A DNA stretch of 64,000 nucleotides from Heliocybe sulcata (Eukaryota > Basidiomycota > Agaricomycetes > Gloeophyllales > Gloeophyllaceae), in NCBI GenBank assembly GCA_004369045.1, contig ML213506.1, forward strand, positions 1,486,732-1,550,731, read 5' to 3'. Position numbers and translations under genes: made by a program. The notes beneath the pieces are model-generated. The model worked only from the letters and a program-made list of their open reading frames with translations. It made no database searches and was not told where the DNA came from. Below are positions 24,224-34,119 of this stretch, in pieces. The stretch's first letter is position 1, and each line of letters begins with the position of its first letter.

Positions 24224-24883
24224 NNNNNNNNNNNNNNNNNNNNNNNNNNNNNNNNNNNNNNNNNNNNNNNNNNNNNNNNNNNNNNNNNNNNNNNNNNNNN
24301 NNNNNNNNNNNNNNNNNNNNNNNNNNNNNNNNNNNNNNNNNNNNNNNNNNNNNNNNNNNNNNNNNNNNNNNNNNNNNNNNNNNNNNNNNNNNNNNNNNNN
24401 NNNNNNNNNNNNNNNNNNNNNNNNNNNNNNNNNNNNNNNNNNNNNNNNNNNNNNNNNNNNNNNNNNNNNNNNNNNNNNNNNNNNNNNNNNNNNNNNNNNN
24501 NNNNNNNNNNNNNNNNNNNNNNNNNNNNNNNNNNNNNNNNNNNNNNNNNNNNNNNNNNNNNNNNNNNNNNNNNNNNNNNNNNNNNNNNNNNNNNNNNNNN
24601 NNNNNNNNNNNNNNNNNNNNNNNNNNNNNNNNNNNNNNNNNNNNNNNNNNNNNNNNNNNNNNNNNNNNNNNNNNNNNNNNNNNNNNNNNNNNNNNNNNNN
24701 NNNNNNNNNNNNNNNNNNNNNNNNNNNNNNNNNNNNNNNNNNNNNNNNNNNNNNNNNNNNNNNNNNNNNNNNNNNNNNNNNNNNNNNNNNNNNNNNNNNN
24801 NNNNNNNNNNNNNNNNNNNNNNNNNNNNNNNNNNNNNNNNNNNNNNNNNNNNNNNNNNNNNNNNNNNNNNNNNNNNNNNNNNN
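24224..24883. other. Assembly gap (660 N)
   Basis: This is a run of N inside the KDZ element. Apparent open frames crossing it are artefacts. Confidence 1.
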
Positions 24884-25600
24884 AGTAGTGTAGCGGCGAC
24901 GTTTGTACTTAAACCCTTTCTCTTTGTATCGAAAATGCAAGTTATCTTCACCCTTCATATCTCGTTCTCGGCGCAAGAGTTTCCTCCAGAGTATAAGGCT
25001 TTCGACGGTCTTCTGACTTCAACCAGAGTTTGCGCGAACCTTCCAACAGCGCGCGCGACAAGTGAGCTCTTTCGTTTCAAAGTTTTCTCTTAAGTCCGGC
25101 CTCGTGCGCCGCCCGTCTCGTTAACCGCGTTCGAGTTGTCTCGAGTTTTAGAAGCGTCGCACATCACACCAATGGCATTGTACGCGTGCCTCGATCGCAT
25201 TGTGTAGGCAATCCCGATCCCGCTCCCTCCGAGACCGTGCGACAAGCGCGCGCTCCGCGACAGCCCGAGAAGTTATCGCACCAAGAGCGCACCGGGTGCA
25301 TTAGAATCGCATCGTCAAGCAGAGTACGATACAAGCGTCTCCCGAAGTGTGCGTATCGAATTGAGACTGCTGCACGACCGCGACTGGTCTGCGCCAATCT
25401 ACCTTTTGCCCCACCTATACGTCTTACCCTACCCTATCCCTCCGAACGTCTATTATACCCTTCGTCGCCCCGGACCTCGCAGCCATCTAGCACCAAGGGA
25501 TTGGTGCTACGCTTTGTGGTTGTTGTTCCCCTTTAGGTCTGTGCGGGTTTCATCGCGTGTTAGTGCCTTTCACCACGCAGCTGAGAGATATCCTGTGGAG
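24884..25600. other. CpG-dense, unassigned segment next to the gap
   Basis: The sequence here has far more CG dinucleotides than the neighbouring KDZ exons (about 7-11 per 60 bases across 25081-25260, against about 4 in a sampled transposase line). The flank left of the gap from about 24100 is similar. No protein domain was recognised in either direction. It may be the promoter and first exon of the Ulp1-like gene, or a separate insertion hidden by the gap. Confidence 0.5.
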
Positions 25601-25715
25601 TAAAATCCAGGCGGGGAGAGGTGGCAATTGCGGGACAGAACCTCCCTTGGTTCAGGTACTTTGAATATGGAGGCGCATTGATGGTATCAACCCATCGATC
25701 CGTATGCATGTTATC

Positions 25716-28700
25716 CTATCGCAAAGATGCCGTGAGATACATCATGAAAAGAAGATAATTATGCACAAGTTGCTGCCAGATCATGCTTACTTCACAGCAG
25801 TTATGAGCGCCTAGTTCAGAATCTGGTGGCAGCCCATCATCATCATCGTCAGCACCGCCTGCAAGGATATCAGCCAGCAGAACGTGAGAAGGATCTTCAG
25901 CAACAGATGCCGGAATGTCCACATCTTCATCATTGTCCACGGCATCAGTGAGCACCTCTATTGCTGCCAGATCAGTGTCTGACAACTGGATCAATGGAGG
26001 CATCCAATGATATTGAGCGGTGGTGGACTGTCCCGAGAGACGGAGTGCCGTGTTGATGGAGGATGAGAGATGGTAGTCGAAGATTGTTGTCGACATCAGG
26101 GGGCTGGCCCAGCGCTGGCGCAAGAGACGAGTATCTTGCAACCGATGCTGGAGCTCAGAGACATATTCGACATCTGGAGGACATCGTCAGCATTGGCAAA
26201 CACATCAGATATACTGCAGCTTACTTTCGGGTAACCGTAGGGCAAGCTCAAGTGCTGCTAGCTCCCGCCCAAACCATCTGCCCAGGTTATCAGCCTCGAT
26301 GCCAAGACGACGCCGCTCCTCTCTGCACCGGTCAATCTTCAACATAGCTCGGATTCCAACGCGGACATTGCTGTCGTAGAGCCAGCGGGGAGGATCCACA
26401 TCGCAAGGTTCGATCCAGACATCCTGCAGTAGTATCGGGTCATCCTTTAGAGTACTCAGATCAGTAGACAGCTTTGATGGTACAGGGACGCGCCATTCCA
26501 GCTTGTGTAACTGTTGGAGAGCATCGCAGTACTTGTTAAATTTGCGTATAGCTCCCAGGAGGGCTGGACGCCGTTTGCTCATCGTCTTTCGGGTCTGCTG
26601 ATGTAGCTTAGTCCCTGTACAAAATCAGAATGATTGCACCACAGCAACAGAGATGTCATACCTAATGGATTGTCATGTCCACCAACAGCTTGATCGAGCC
26701 GGTCCCACTCCAAGAAACTCGCAATAGCTCGTTTGCGGATGTTCATCTTCAGATCACGCGCAAGGATAAGCAGCCGGACGAAATCGTAATTGACACCTTG
26801 CAGATGCGGAAAGGAGTCGGTAATGTTAAGAGAGGCATATAGGGCCTCCGCATGTGACATCAACTTGCTGTGTGTCGATATGAGCTGCTGTAGTATGACA
26901 AGAGATGTTTCGGGGGCTGCAGCTTTGGCAAGGTTCGTTTGGGCTGTGGATAAGGCCCGTTCCAAATCATCAATTTCAGCTTGTAGGGTGAGGACCACAT
27001 CAAGCTCTTTCTTCAACTGCGCCGGTGCATCTGGATGAATGATCGTGACTCAGTAACAATGATGATGGGGAGAGGGTCCACCACTCACGTGCCCGGATAG
27101 ATAGCTGTGCAGCACGCTGCATTTCCCACTGCCTACGGAGCTCCGGCAAGGGGATACCACACTCCTCTAAAGTCCTCTTAGCCTCTTCACCTTGCCTTTG
27201 GACTCCACGAGACAGCCGGCGCTTCAGAAAATCACCAAGGTCATCCCGCAGTTCATCTCCGATGGCTCCAGCCTGGCGGTCTAGGAGCCAGATCCTTCTG
27301 GAGCGCTATCATGTAGAGCACATCAGACGGACACCGTGCAGGGTACTGAATGAACTACTAACCACTGACGTTCGTGTGATAGGAATTAGTTTCCTCGACC
27401 TGGACCAGAAACGCTCTGTTCCTTCGCCATCCGTGAGCCCTAACCCTAGCGACATCCTCGGATTGTAGACAAGCTGACACGACCATTCATGTCCGTATGC
27501 GTGCATGGCAGATGTGGACCACGAGATGCGGCTGCTGATGTTGTCAGGGAGTAGATTGTACTATAGAATATCGAGTTACTCAGTGAAAATAGTCAAGCAG
27601 AATGGAGGGCAACGCACAAGCTCGATACTGCGCTCCACTACACATGCAACATCATACAAGACCCGGATAAGGGCTCTTGCAGGCAGATATGCAAAGAGAT
27701 GACTTATCAATGCGAGTGCATATTTCTGCTGCTCTCCGGGCGTATCAATATTCGCAAGGAAGATGGGAACATCGTGCCGGCATACGAGAGCCATCACTCC
27801 TGTATCATCGAAGATGTCTTTATTAGTTTTTGTCTTGTGCTCGTCAGCTGCATCATGACCACGTTCACACGAGTCAACAGCTTCATTAGGGACTTTAGGG
27901 ACATAACTCCGGCTGGGTGGTTTCTTCCTCTGAGCGTCAATGAGTGCGCCCATAGAGTCGACCTGCACCTTCGATATGAAGTACTCAGGTTCATAGAACC
28001 ACGGACTGTCACCAGCACTGCGGAGATGACGCTGGCTGAAGTTTCCGTCAACGGGGAGTTGTATATCGTAACCCCTGCAGGCTGCTATTCAGTCGAGTTG
28101 TGACGAGGATGACCATACCACAACTTACTCGTGTTCCGAACGTCCAAATGTCATGCCTGAAAAGCATGCCGGGCACCGCCTTTGCAGAAGACTAGCACAT
28201 TCTTCATAGGGACCTGCTCCGGGCGGGCGTAGTGATAGTTCATCATCCCGAACAGTACCCCTTGCATTATTGACGATTTCCTCAAGCTTACGGCTGACCT
28301 TTGTAGACAGGGCATCATACCATTGAATGGCATAACCCAGGCCCCTACGAAAGGGGTCACGAATAGGCTGGCCCTTGTCGTCGAGCATATGCCAGCCACG
28401 ACAAGCGTAAAAGTTCCGTAAAGCCCCTGCCAAAGCCGTCACAGCATCTCCGGAGCGCTCAAACAAGGCAAAATAGAAGTCGAGCAATGCAATGGATACC
28501 ACCATGCGTGGCTGCGAAGGGGATGTCGGAAAGAGGCCTGATGCAACCAGACATTCTGGTAGCGTAGTACAAGTGCAATATATGACCTTGCGTGACTCGA
28601 AATCTGAGTGAAGATGAATAAAGCATATATATCTAATATGTAGGTCACTTACGATCCCAGAATAGGCACAGAATACTTGCGGTATTTGTACTGCAGGAGG

Positions 28701-29163
28701 GGTCTTGACACTTGTGAGCATCCAGAAGTTCCTGTTCTATAGGTGTCCGGAAAACCGCCTTGCGGTACTGTCGGAGAGGGTGGATCAGCTTTGGCAGTAG
28801 GTCCTTCCAGCGATCGTACAGCCTGAAGGCCTCTTCGTCCGGCAGGATACGTCTGCGGGATGATGGATCGGGAGTTGCGTCGGGAAGTGGCTCAGTATCA
28901 ATCATCTCGAGATCGATGTCAAACCCTATATCAGGGGCCATCTCAACATCTGACTCATTGAGTGTAGGTACATCTTCGGTCGCCAGACTTTGCTCTTTCA
29001 GGGCATTGTCCAGGCGGTGCATGCGTGCCAGCAAAGCCTTCTCACGTTGATTGCGCCCGGGAATTTCATATTGTTCATGATGTCGCGAGGGTGCACGTCG
29101 GCGCTGAGGACTTGTAAAATGTGGGCCAGTAGTATGAATATATGGCTGGGCACTACGAGACAT
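25716..29163 (-). CDS. KDZ transposase with CxC1 cysteine cluster, spliced
   Basis: Start is ATG 29163 (MSRSAQPYIHTTGPHFTSPQ). Exon 1 has a charged N-terminus and the first half of the cysteine cluster (DAHKCQDPSCSTNTASILC). The next exon continues it (VIYCTCTTLPECLVASGLFP) and adds RMVVSIALLDFYFALFERSG, the CxC1 pattern. The catalytic-domain blocks follow: KVQVDSMGALIDAQRKK, MALVCRHDVPIFLANIDTPG, ALIRVLYDVACVVERSIEL, MHAYGHEWSCQLVYNPRMSL, LGLTDGEGTERFWSRSRKL and IWLLDRQAGAIGDELRDD. These are the usual KDZ landmarks. The C-terminal exons (27016-25716) are helical and end in an Asp-rich tail. The frames between introns appear open, but not every border was resolved. It should cut and rejoin the 147-bp ends of the element. 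Confidence 0.9.
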
Positions 29164-29375
29164 AGCGGGACATTTGATGGGACAAGAACCAAATGCACTA
29201 ACCTGCAGGGCGAAGCGCCCTGTGACTCATCTTGCAAACATCCGAACGGGATGATGGAAATATGTCGCTGAGGCGCGCAGGATGAATGGCAGAGGCCATG
29301 GCTGAGCGGAGCGAAGGCCATCCTGCGATGTGGTTGCGCAGGCGTCCCCGACAACAGCGGAGGAGCAGCCGATGC

Positions 29376-29522
29376 GGCGGGACCATGTCCAAATGCGGGC
29401 AGCTCTATTATTGGATTCTATAGAGAACATCTATGGAGATGCTACCTCAGAAGCCCATTCCACCACGCACAACAATCGGCCTGGCAGTCTATGACGTCAT
29501 GCATCTCGCCCTGCCTGAGGTG
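29376..29522 (-). repeat. Right terminal inverted repeat of the KDZ element
   Basis: This is the reverse-complement partner of 22619-22765, with a single mismatch (at 22675 versus its partner). It lies upstream of the transposase gene. Confidence 0.95.
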
Positions 29523-29530
29523 ATTTAGAG
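29523..29530. repeat. Right 8-bp target-site duplication (ATTTAGAG)
   Basis: This is an exact copy of 22611-22618, directly next to the right TIR. Confidence 0.92.
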
Positions 29531-29664
29531 ACGTGCTCTGCTTGACGACCTCCATCAAGAAAACGTTACTATGGCGAGCGTGACAATGCGGGATCTCCGA
29601 TTGATGCCATTTAGTGAGCGATTTAGAGAATACAGCACTGTAAATCGTTACGGAAAGTCATCCA

Positions 29665-30362
29665 ATGATTTGCGACTATGTAAGAGGACCCTACCGATGA
29701 ACGTAGCAGGAACAATTGACGTACTACGGCACCTCTAAAAATAGGTTGAAGCAACGTGAAATGCTCCGCTACACATGTGCTGGCATTGCTGCATATGGGG
29801 CAAGGGTCTGATTAGCCTTACCAGGAGATGCTTGATACCGTAAGGCAAGGCTACGAACTTGACATGCCCGATGCCCGGTGTCCGCCTACAAAGACATTCA
29901 AACTTCAAATAGGTGCTCCAGCACCTAGCATGTGATGAGTGAGGACTTGCTAGTCGAACCGAGCGCCGGAATGACTCTGGGGCCCCATGGCTTCACACGC
30001 AGATATCAGGTTACACACGCCTTGATATCTACTCTCTCGAAGTCCATCGGTACCGCAGCAGTCCGGAGAAGATGATGAGTCACTCAAGACGGATCTATGG
30101 ATGTGGACCTTGTGACAAGCAACATAGCGAGAACGAGATGAGACCGGCGCTATCAAGATGCTGCGCTCGCCAGCTGCCTTAAGTGAGCTAATGCAACGTA
30201 GTCGTTGGACCGTTGTAGCGCGCGGACAGGTCGGAGGGGCCTTCACCGTGCCCGTGCTTTCAACGATGAATCCTACGAATGCCGCCTGTCCAAAGCAAGC
30301 CATCAGTCTCTCAGACAAGTACGAAACTGGTGAAGTCATACCTAGAACAGCATCCCTAGCAA
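29665..30362. other. Intergenic, right of the nested elements
   Basis: This stretch of about 700 bp lies between the outer TIR element and the stop of the first WD40 gene. The minus-strand ORF at 29950-30378 has no recognisable features and partly overlaps the WD40 stop region, so it is not called. Nothing else was seen. Confidence 0.5.
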
Positions 30363-31715
30363 TCAAGTTAAATTCCATATGCGAACCGCCTGATCACCAT
30401 CCACGGAATAAACCCTCCCGCCATCGCCAGTTACCATAAGGTGCTCGACGCCATTTTGCCCGTAATTCGACTCTCCAGGAACAATTTCCCACTTGTAGTT
30501 CCGCTCGACGTCGTACACAACAGTGTGGCCCTTCCGAATGAATATCCTGCTGCCTTCCCATCGCACATTCTGAACTTCCATAAATGCCTGGCCATGCTCA
30601 GGCACTGCAAGCTGCCATCGCTGCAAGCAGTTGCCCGTCCTGACATCGAACACCCGCACCGTACCTCCCCGACCCCCAACAACGAGCTGGGTGCCCTCTG
30701 GGCTGAACCTCATGGTCCTGACCCAGCCTGCAAAGCCACCGAGGGAATGAACAAGCTCGGCAGTGCATGTTTCCCATATGCGCACATGCTTGTCTCCCGA
30801 ACCGGCAGCTATCAGTCGACCGTCAGGTGAGAAGCAGGCAGCCCAACTTTGAATGGTAGCTCCGGTGAGGACCTTCAAAAGAGACCCATCGATAGGATCC
30901 CACAAGCGAACGGTCTTGTCCCAAGATGATGTCGCAATGAATCTGCTGTCAGGGCTCTGACTCACCCACACAACAGCATCTTCATGTCCCACCATAGCAT
31001 AACGTTCCGTGTAGTGTCCCCGCAGGGTCTCGTGCACGTCAACCGCTACTACAGTCTTGCGACCAGGCTTGATGTAGAATAACAGCGATCCATCGTTGCT
31101 GAATGGGTAAGAGCCAAAACTGGCTACGTGCCCGCTATAGAGCCGTCCATGCCTCTCCTGCTGTGCGATCGCCGCGTTGACTAAGACGTTCGTGAATTGC
31201 TCGACGATGTTGGAATATCCGATGTCGTCAAACGACAGGTCTGGATGTTGCGATCCTAGAGCTGCAGCCGCACTCGCTGCGGCGCGGGCGGCGTCCTCTA
31301 TATCATGCAGAGGTAGTATGTCTTCAGGAACATCGTCTCCGAGACTGAGGAGAGTAACAGTATCTTTATCCCCTCTCGCCCCGAGAGGAGACATCTGTAT
31401 GACAACAACAGCGCCATCAGGGCTAAAATGCACTGCCGGCTGGTATGGAGCACGAAACGTCCGGATGAGAGAAAGAGATGCGGTATCGTAGATGCGGAAC
31501 TCCTTGGGAAGACAGACAGCCAGCTTGCTGCCGTCGCGAGTCAGAGCAACGGACTTGACTTCAGCCTGAAACTGCAGCTTGGCGTCCTCAGATCCCCAAG
31601 ACTGAGGCCCTCCTGCGGCCCACGTAGCTGATTGTCCGTCCAGCTGGAAATCGTGGTCGATCTTAAACTCGTATGCACCGAAGAACTCGGCGGAGGTCGT
31701 GGTCCTTCCAGGCAT
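30363..31715 (-). CDS. WD40-repeat protein, 450 aa, copy A of a tandem pair, intronless
   Basis: A single uninterrupted frame from ATG 31715 to TGA 30363 encodes 450 residues. The N-terminal box TTSAEFFGAYEFKIDHDF and AAGGPQSWGSEDAKLQF are shared with the neighbouring copy. WD-type blades are clear in the second half: GHEDAVVWVSQSPDSRFIAT + SSWDKTVRLWDP, SWAACFSPDGRLIAAGSGDK + HVRIWE, and TMRFSPEGTQLVVGGRGGTV + RVFD, ending AVRIWNLT. The N-terminal half also has beta-propeller-like repeats but is more divergent. A seven-bladed scaffold for protein interaction is expected. The specific role is unknown. Confidence 0.85.
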   Translation of the reverse strand: MPGRTTTSAEFFGAYEFKIDHDFQLDGQSATWAAGGPQSWGSEDAKLQFQAEVKSVALTRDGSKLAVCLPKEFRIYDTASLSLIRTFRAPYQPAVHFSPDGAVVVIQMSPLGARGDKDTVTLLSLGDDVPEDILPLHDIEDAARAAASAAAALGSQHPDLSFDDIGYSNIVEQFTNVLVNAAIAQQERHGRLYSGHVASFGSYPFSNDGSLLFYIKPGRKTVVAVDVHETLRGHYTERYAMVGHEDAVVWVSQSPDSRFIATSSWDKTVRLWDPIDGSLLKVLTGATIQSWAACFSPDGRLIAAGSGDKHVRIWETCTAELVHSLGGFAGWVRTMRFSPEGTQLVVGGRGGTVRVFDVRTGNCLQRWQLAVPEHGQAFMEVQNVRWEGSRIFIRKGHTVVYDVERNYKWEIVPGESNYGQNGVEHLMVTGDGGRVYSVDGDQAVRIWNLT

Positions 31716-32345
31716 GATGGACGTTCAAGCCTTCAAGGAGTCTTCGTTGATGTTGTCCAGAGAAACTTTCATACATTGAGAAACTTTCATACATTGAGTA
31801 TTGCTTGGAGTATGCTGCGCACAGAAGATGATGGAGTAGCGCCCTGAGGTTCCGTACTACGAAGTCTTGTTCCCGTGCGGCGATAATCAGACCGGCGCAG
31901 CTTACTATAATAGCTGCGTAGACGGTGAAGTTTCCGCCATATGTGGGTCCGACCTCTGCGAAAGGCGCCACAAAAACATGGAGAAAGCGCAGTATATCAC
32001 AGCAGATTTGCGGCATGCACAGCGGTCGTATGGCGGAGTGTTAGGTTCTCGGCAAAATCCGGCGCCTTCCCGATGGAATCTGACTCTGGCAGTCATTGCA
32101 GGAAGGAAAACCACAATACTTGCTGAACGTGCGGATGTTGATACTCCTAGCGGCCTATGCATCATATAAATACATTACGAAAATTCAGACGAACAGATCA
32201 GAGATCAATGACTCAATTCCCGACATACGCTTACGCGTGGAAGCTTCGCTATATGCACAGTGAATTTCAGTCGTTCTGGAGACGGCTGCTGCTAGATTGG
32301 TGCACTACGCCGTACGGTAAAGCCTCTGACAGATGTGTACAGCAA
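31716..32345. other. Intergenic between the WD40 pair, with an 18-bp tandem duplication
   Basis: This is the upstream region of WD40 copy A and the 3' flank of copy B. The 18-bp unit AGAAACTTTCATACATTG occurs twice in a row at 31761-31796. No gene was recognised. Confidence 0.55.
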
Positions 32346-33695
32346 TCAGTCCAACTCCCAGACCCGGACAGCTTGATCATGATCAGCGGAATAAACCACC
32401 TTGCCACCGAAACGCGCCAACGGCTGGCCATAGTGATTGTAGGGCCCCCTGCCGTTTGCTGGTTTTGGTGCCACAAGCTCCCATTTGCGATGGCGCTGGA
32501 CGTCGTAGACAACGGTGGATCCATCTGGAATCCGAATCAATATCCTGTCGCCGAGCCATCGCACGCCAGGGATCTCTAGGAACGCCCCTATGCCACGTCC
32601 GCCTGCAAGCTGCCAGAACTGCACGCTCTCACCCGACACGACCTCGAATACACGCACTGTGCCACCCTCAGCTCCAGTAACTAAGTGAGTTCCCTCAGGA
32701 TGGAACTGCATGGTCCTGATCCACCCTGTGAATCCACCGAGTTTGTGCAGGAGCTCCCCGGTTGCAGTCTTCCATATCCGCACATGCGTGTCTCCTGAGC
32801 CAGCAGCTATCAACTGGCTGTCCGGTGAGAAGCAGGCAGCCCAACTTTGACCGGTGGCTCCGGCCAGGACCCTGATATTCTTGCCGTCAAGGGGATTCCA
32901 TAGGCAGACGAACTTATCCCAAGCCGATGTGGCAAGGAGCTTTCCGTCCGGGCTCTGACCAACAAACATGACAGCATCTTCATGCCCCACAAGAGAAAAC
33001 GACTCCGTGTATCCTCGATGCAGAGTCTCCTGCACGTCAACCACTGCTACGGTCTTGCGGTCAGGCTTGATAGAGAACAAGAGCTTCCCGTCATTGCTGA
33101 AGGGATAGCAACCGAACCCGGGTATGTGCCCATCCCAACATTTGCCATGCTTTTCTTGCTGAATCAGCGATGCGTTGAGCAGAGCGTTGGTGAAGTGGTC
33201 GACGATATGCGCCGATTCAATGTCGCTATCGGACCAGCGCTGCGAGAGCACTGCAGATGCCGCAGCGGCTCCCGACTGGGCCGCCTCTTTGATAGTGAGC
33301 AGCGAGAATGCGTCTTCCGACGTGCCGTCTTTGAGGCGTATAAGAGTCACGAATTGCTTGTAGCGTCGATCCTCGACGAAGGACATCTGCATGGCTACGA
33401 TCTCACCGTCGGGGCTGAAAGAGACGTTCGGGGGATGCGGACATTGAACTGTCTGCAGGAGTGAGAGAGATGTGGTATCGTAGACGCGGAACTCCTTGGG
33501 GAGACAGACGGCGAGCTTGCTCCCGTCCTGAGTCATCGCGATGGAGTTCACGTCTGCGTCCAAGGACAACTTGGCTTTCTCCGAGCCCCATGACTGGGGT
33601 CCGCCTGCTGCCCAGCTAGGCTGCTCTCCGTCTTTCTCGAAGTCGTGCTCGAGTTTGAATTCGTACGCGTTGAAGAAGTCGGCAGAGCTGAGCAT
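32346..33695 (-). CDS. WD40-repeat protein, 449 aa, copy B of a tandem pair, intronless
   Basis: The frame is a clear paralogue of the neighbour at 30363-31715. They share the N-terminal box (SSADFFNAYEFKLEHDF; AAGGPQSWGSEKAKL), LAVCLPKEFRVYDTTSLSLL, VGHEDAVMFVGQSPDGKLLA, SWAACFSPDSQLIAAGSGDT + HVRIWK, and a final AVRVWELD. Two ATGs are possible. The one at 33740 would add MCVSFPLPEDHKPPT. I chose 33695 because it aligns with the neighbour's start and because a TATA-like box at 33756-33762 leaves only about 16 bp before 33740. The two genes are in the same orientation and clearly arose by tandem duplication, now well diverged. Function unknown. Confidence 0.83.
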   Translation of the reverse strand: MLSSADFFNAYEFKLEHDFEKDGEQPSWAAGGPQSWGSEKAKLSLDADVNSIAMTQDGSKLAVCLPKEFRVYDTTSLSLLQTVQCPHPPNVSFSPDGEIVAMQMSFVEDRRYKQFVTLIRLKDGTSEDAFSLLTIKEAAQSGAAAASAVLSQRWSDSDIESAHIVDHFTNALLNASLIQQEKHGKCWDGHIPGFGCYPFSNDGKLLFSIKPDRKTVAVVDVQETLHRGYTESFSLVGHEDAVMFVGQSPDGKLLATSAWDKFVCLWNPLDGKNIRVLAGATGQSWAACFSPDSQLIAAGSGDTHVRIWKTATGELLHKLGGFTGWIRTMQFHPEGTHLVTGAEGGTVRVFEVVSGESVQFWQLAGGRGIGAFLEIPGVRWLGDRILIRIPDGSTVVYDVQRHRKWELVAPKPANGRGPYNHYGQPLARFGGKVVYSADHDQAVRVWELD

Positions 33696-33755
33696 TGTCG
33701 GTGGTTTATGATCTTCGGGAAGAGGGAAAGAAACACACATCGGATTTACGAGCGC

Positions 33756-33762
33756 CTTTATA
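33756..33762 (-). promoter_or_regulatory. TATA box of WD40 copy B
   Basis: The site reads TATAAAG on the minus strand, about 61-67 bp upstream of the preferred ATG at 33695. It supports the shorter protein. Confidence 0.5.
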
Positions 33763-34119
33763 GGGCGGCATCTGCATCATAGATGTGGGTCATATGTGGT
33801 CCATGATAATCACTGCGGAAGAAGTCATGCAAGTAACTGTATGTTCCATAAGCGCTCGTCCAAAGCTGCGTCGACGACTAGATCTAGAAGTACGGGATAT
33901 CAGCAGGTGCCCCGCCGGATCTCCCACCACGTCCTCGGCAGTAGACATCATGACGAGAACTAAGGCAGAGATGACTGGAACAGACCATTATTGAGTAGAG
34001 CATAGTGTGTGGGAGCCGCTTCAGCCTTCGAGGTATGACTGTGTATTCGGACTCACGGCGAACTCCGGCCCCTTCCCGATACAATCTGCCGTCCCGCTTC
34101 ATTTGACCGCACCGCTCTG
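33763..34119. promoter_or_regulatory. Divergent promoter region between WD40 copy B and MSY1
   Basis: The two genes point away from each other across about 400 bp. Apart from the TATA box of copy B, no specific site was recognised. Confidence 0.4.

Larger units (their letters stand above)
22619..29522 (-). mobile_element. KDZ-class DNA transposon (Kyakuja/Dileera/Zisupton type) with TIRs and cargo genes
   Basis: This 6,904-bp element is bounded by 147-bp terminal inverted repeats (22619-22765 and 29376-29522) that differ at one base, and by a perfect 8-bp target duplication. An 8-bp duplication is what I recall for Zisupton-like elements. Inside are a CxC1-type KDZ transposase (minus strand), a Ulp1-like protease (minus strand) and an unknown ORF on the plus strand. 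A 660-bp run of N lies in the middle, so cargo may be hidden. KDZ elements in basidiomycetes are known to travel with TET/JBP dioxygenase genes; none is visible here. Near-identical ends suggest recent movement. It is inserted within an older short TIR element. Confidence 0.93.
22325..29664. mobile_element. Older short TIR element (MITE-like) interrupted by the KDZ transposon
   Basis: The 19-bp sequence TGGATGACTTTCCGTAACG at 22325-22343 recurs as its exact reverse complement at 29646-29664, outside the KDZ element on each side. Without the KDZ insertion and one copy of its target duplication, the outer element would be about 430 bp and non-coding. That is the size and layout of a non-autonomous DNA element. 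I did not find a convincing target duplication at its outer ends, so the exact ends and superfamily are uncertain. Confidence 0.6.

Noticed and set aside
23996-25093. 365-codon plus-strand frame
   Set aside because: It spans the N gap, and its left end is antisense to the Ulp1-like protease exons.
29950-30378. 142-codon minus-strand frame after the first WD40 gene
   Set aside because: It overlaps the WD40 stop region in another frame and has random-looking composition.
31761-31796. 18-bp unit twice in tandem as a possible operator
   Set aside because: Two copies alone, with no known motif, are best explained as a local slippage duplication.
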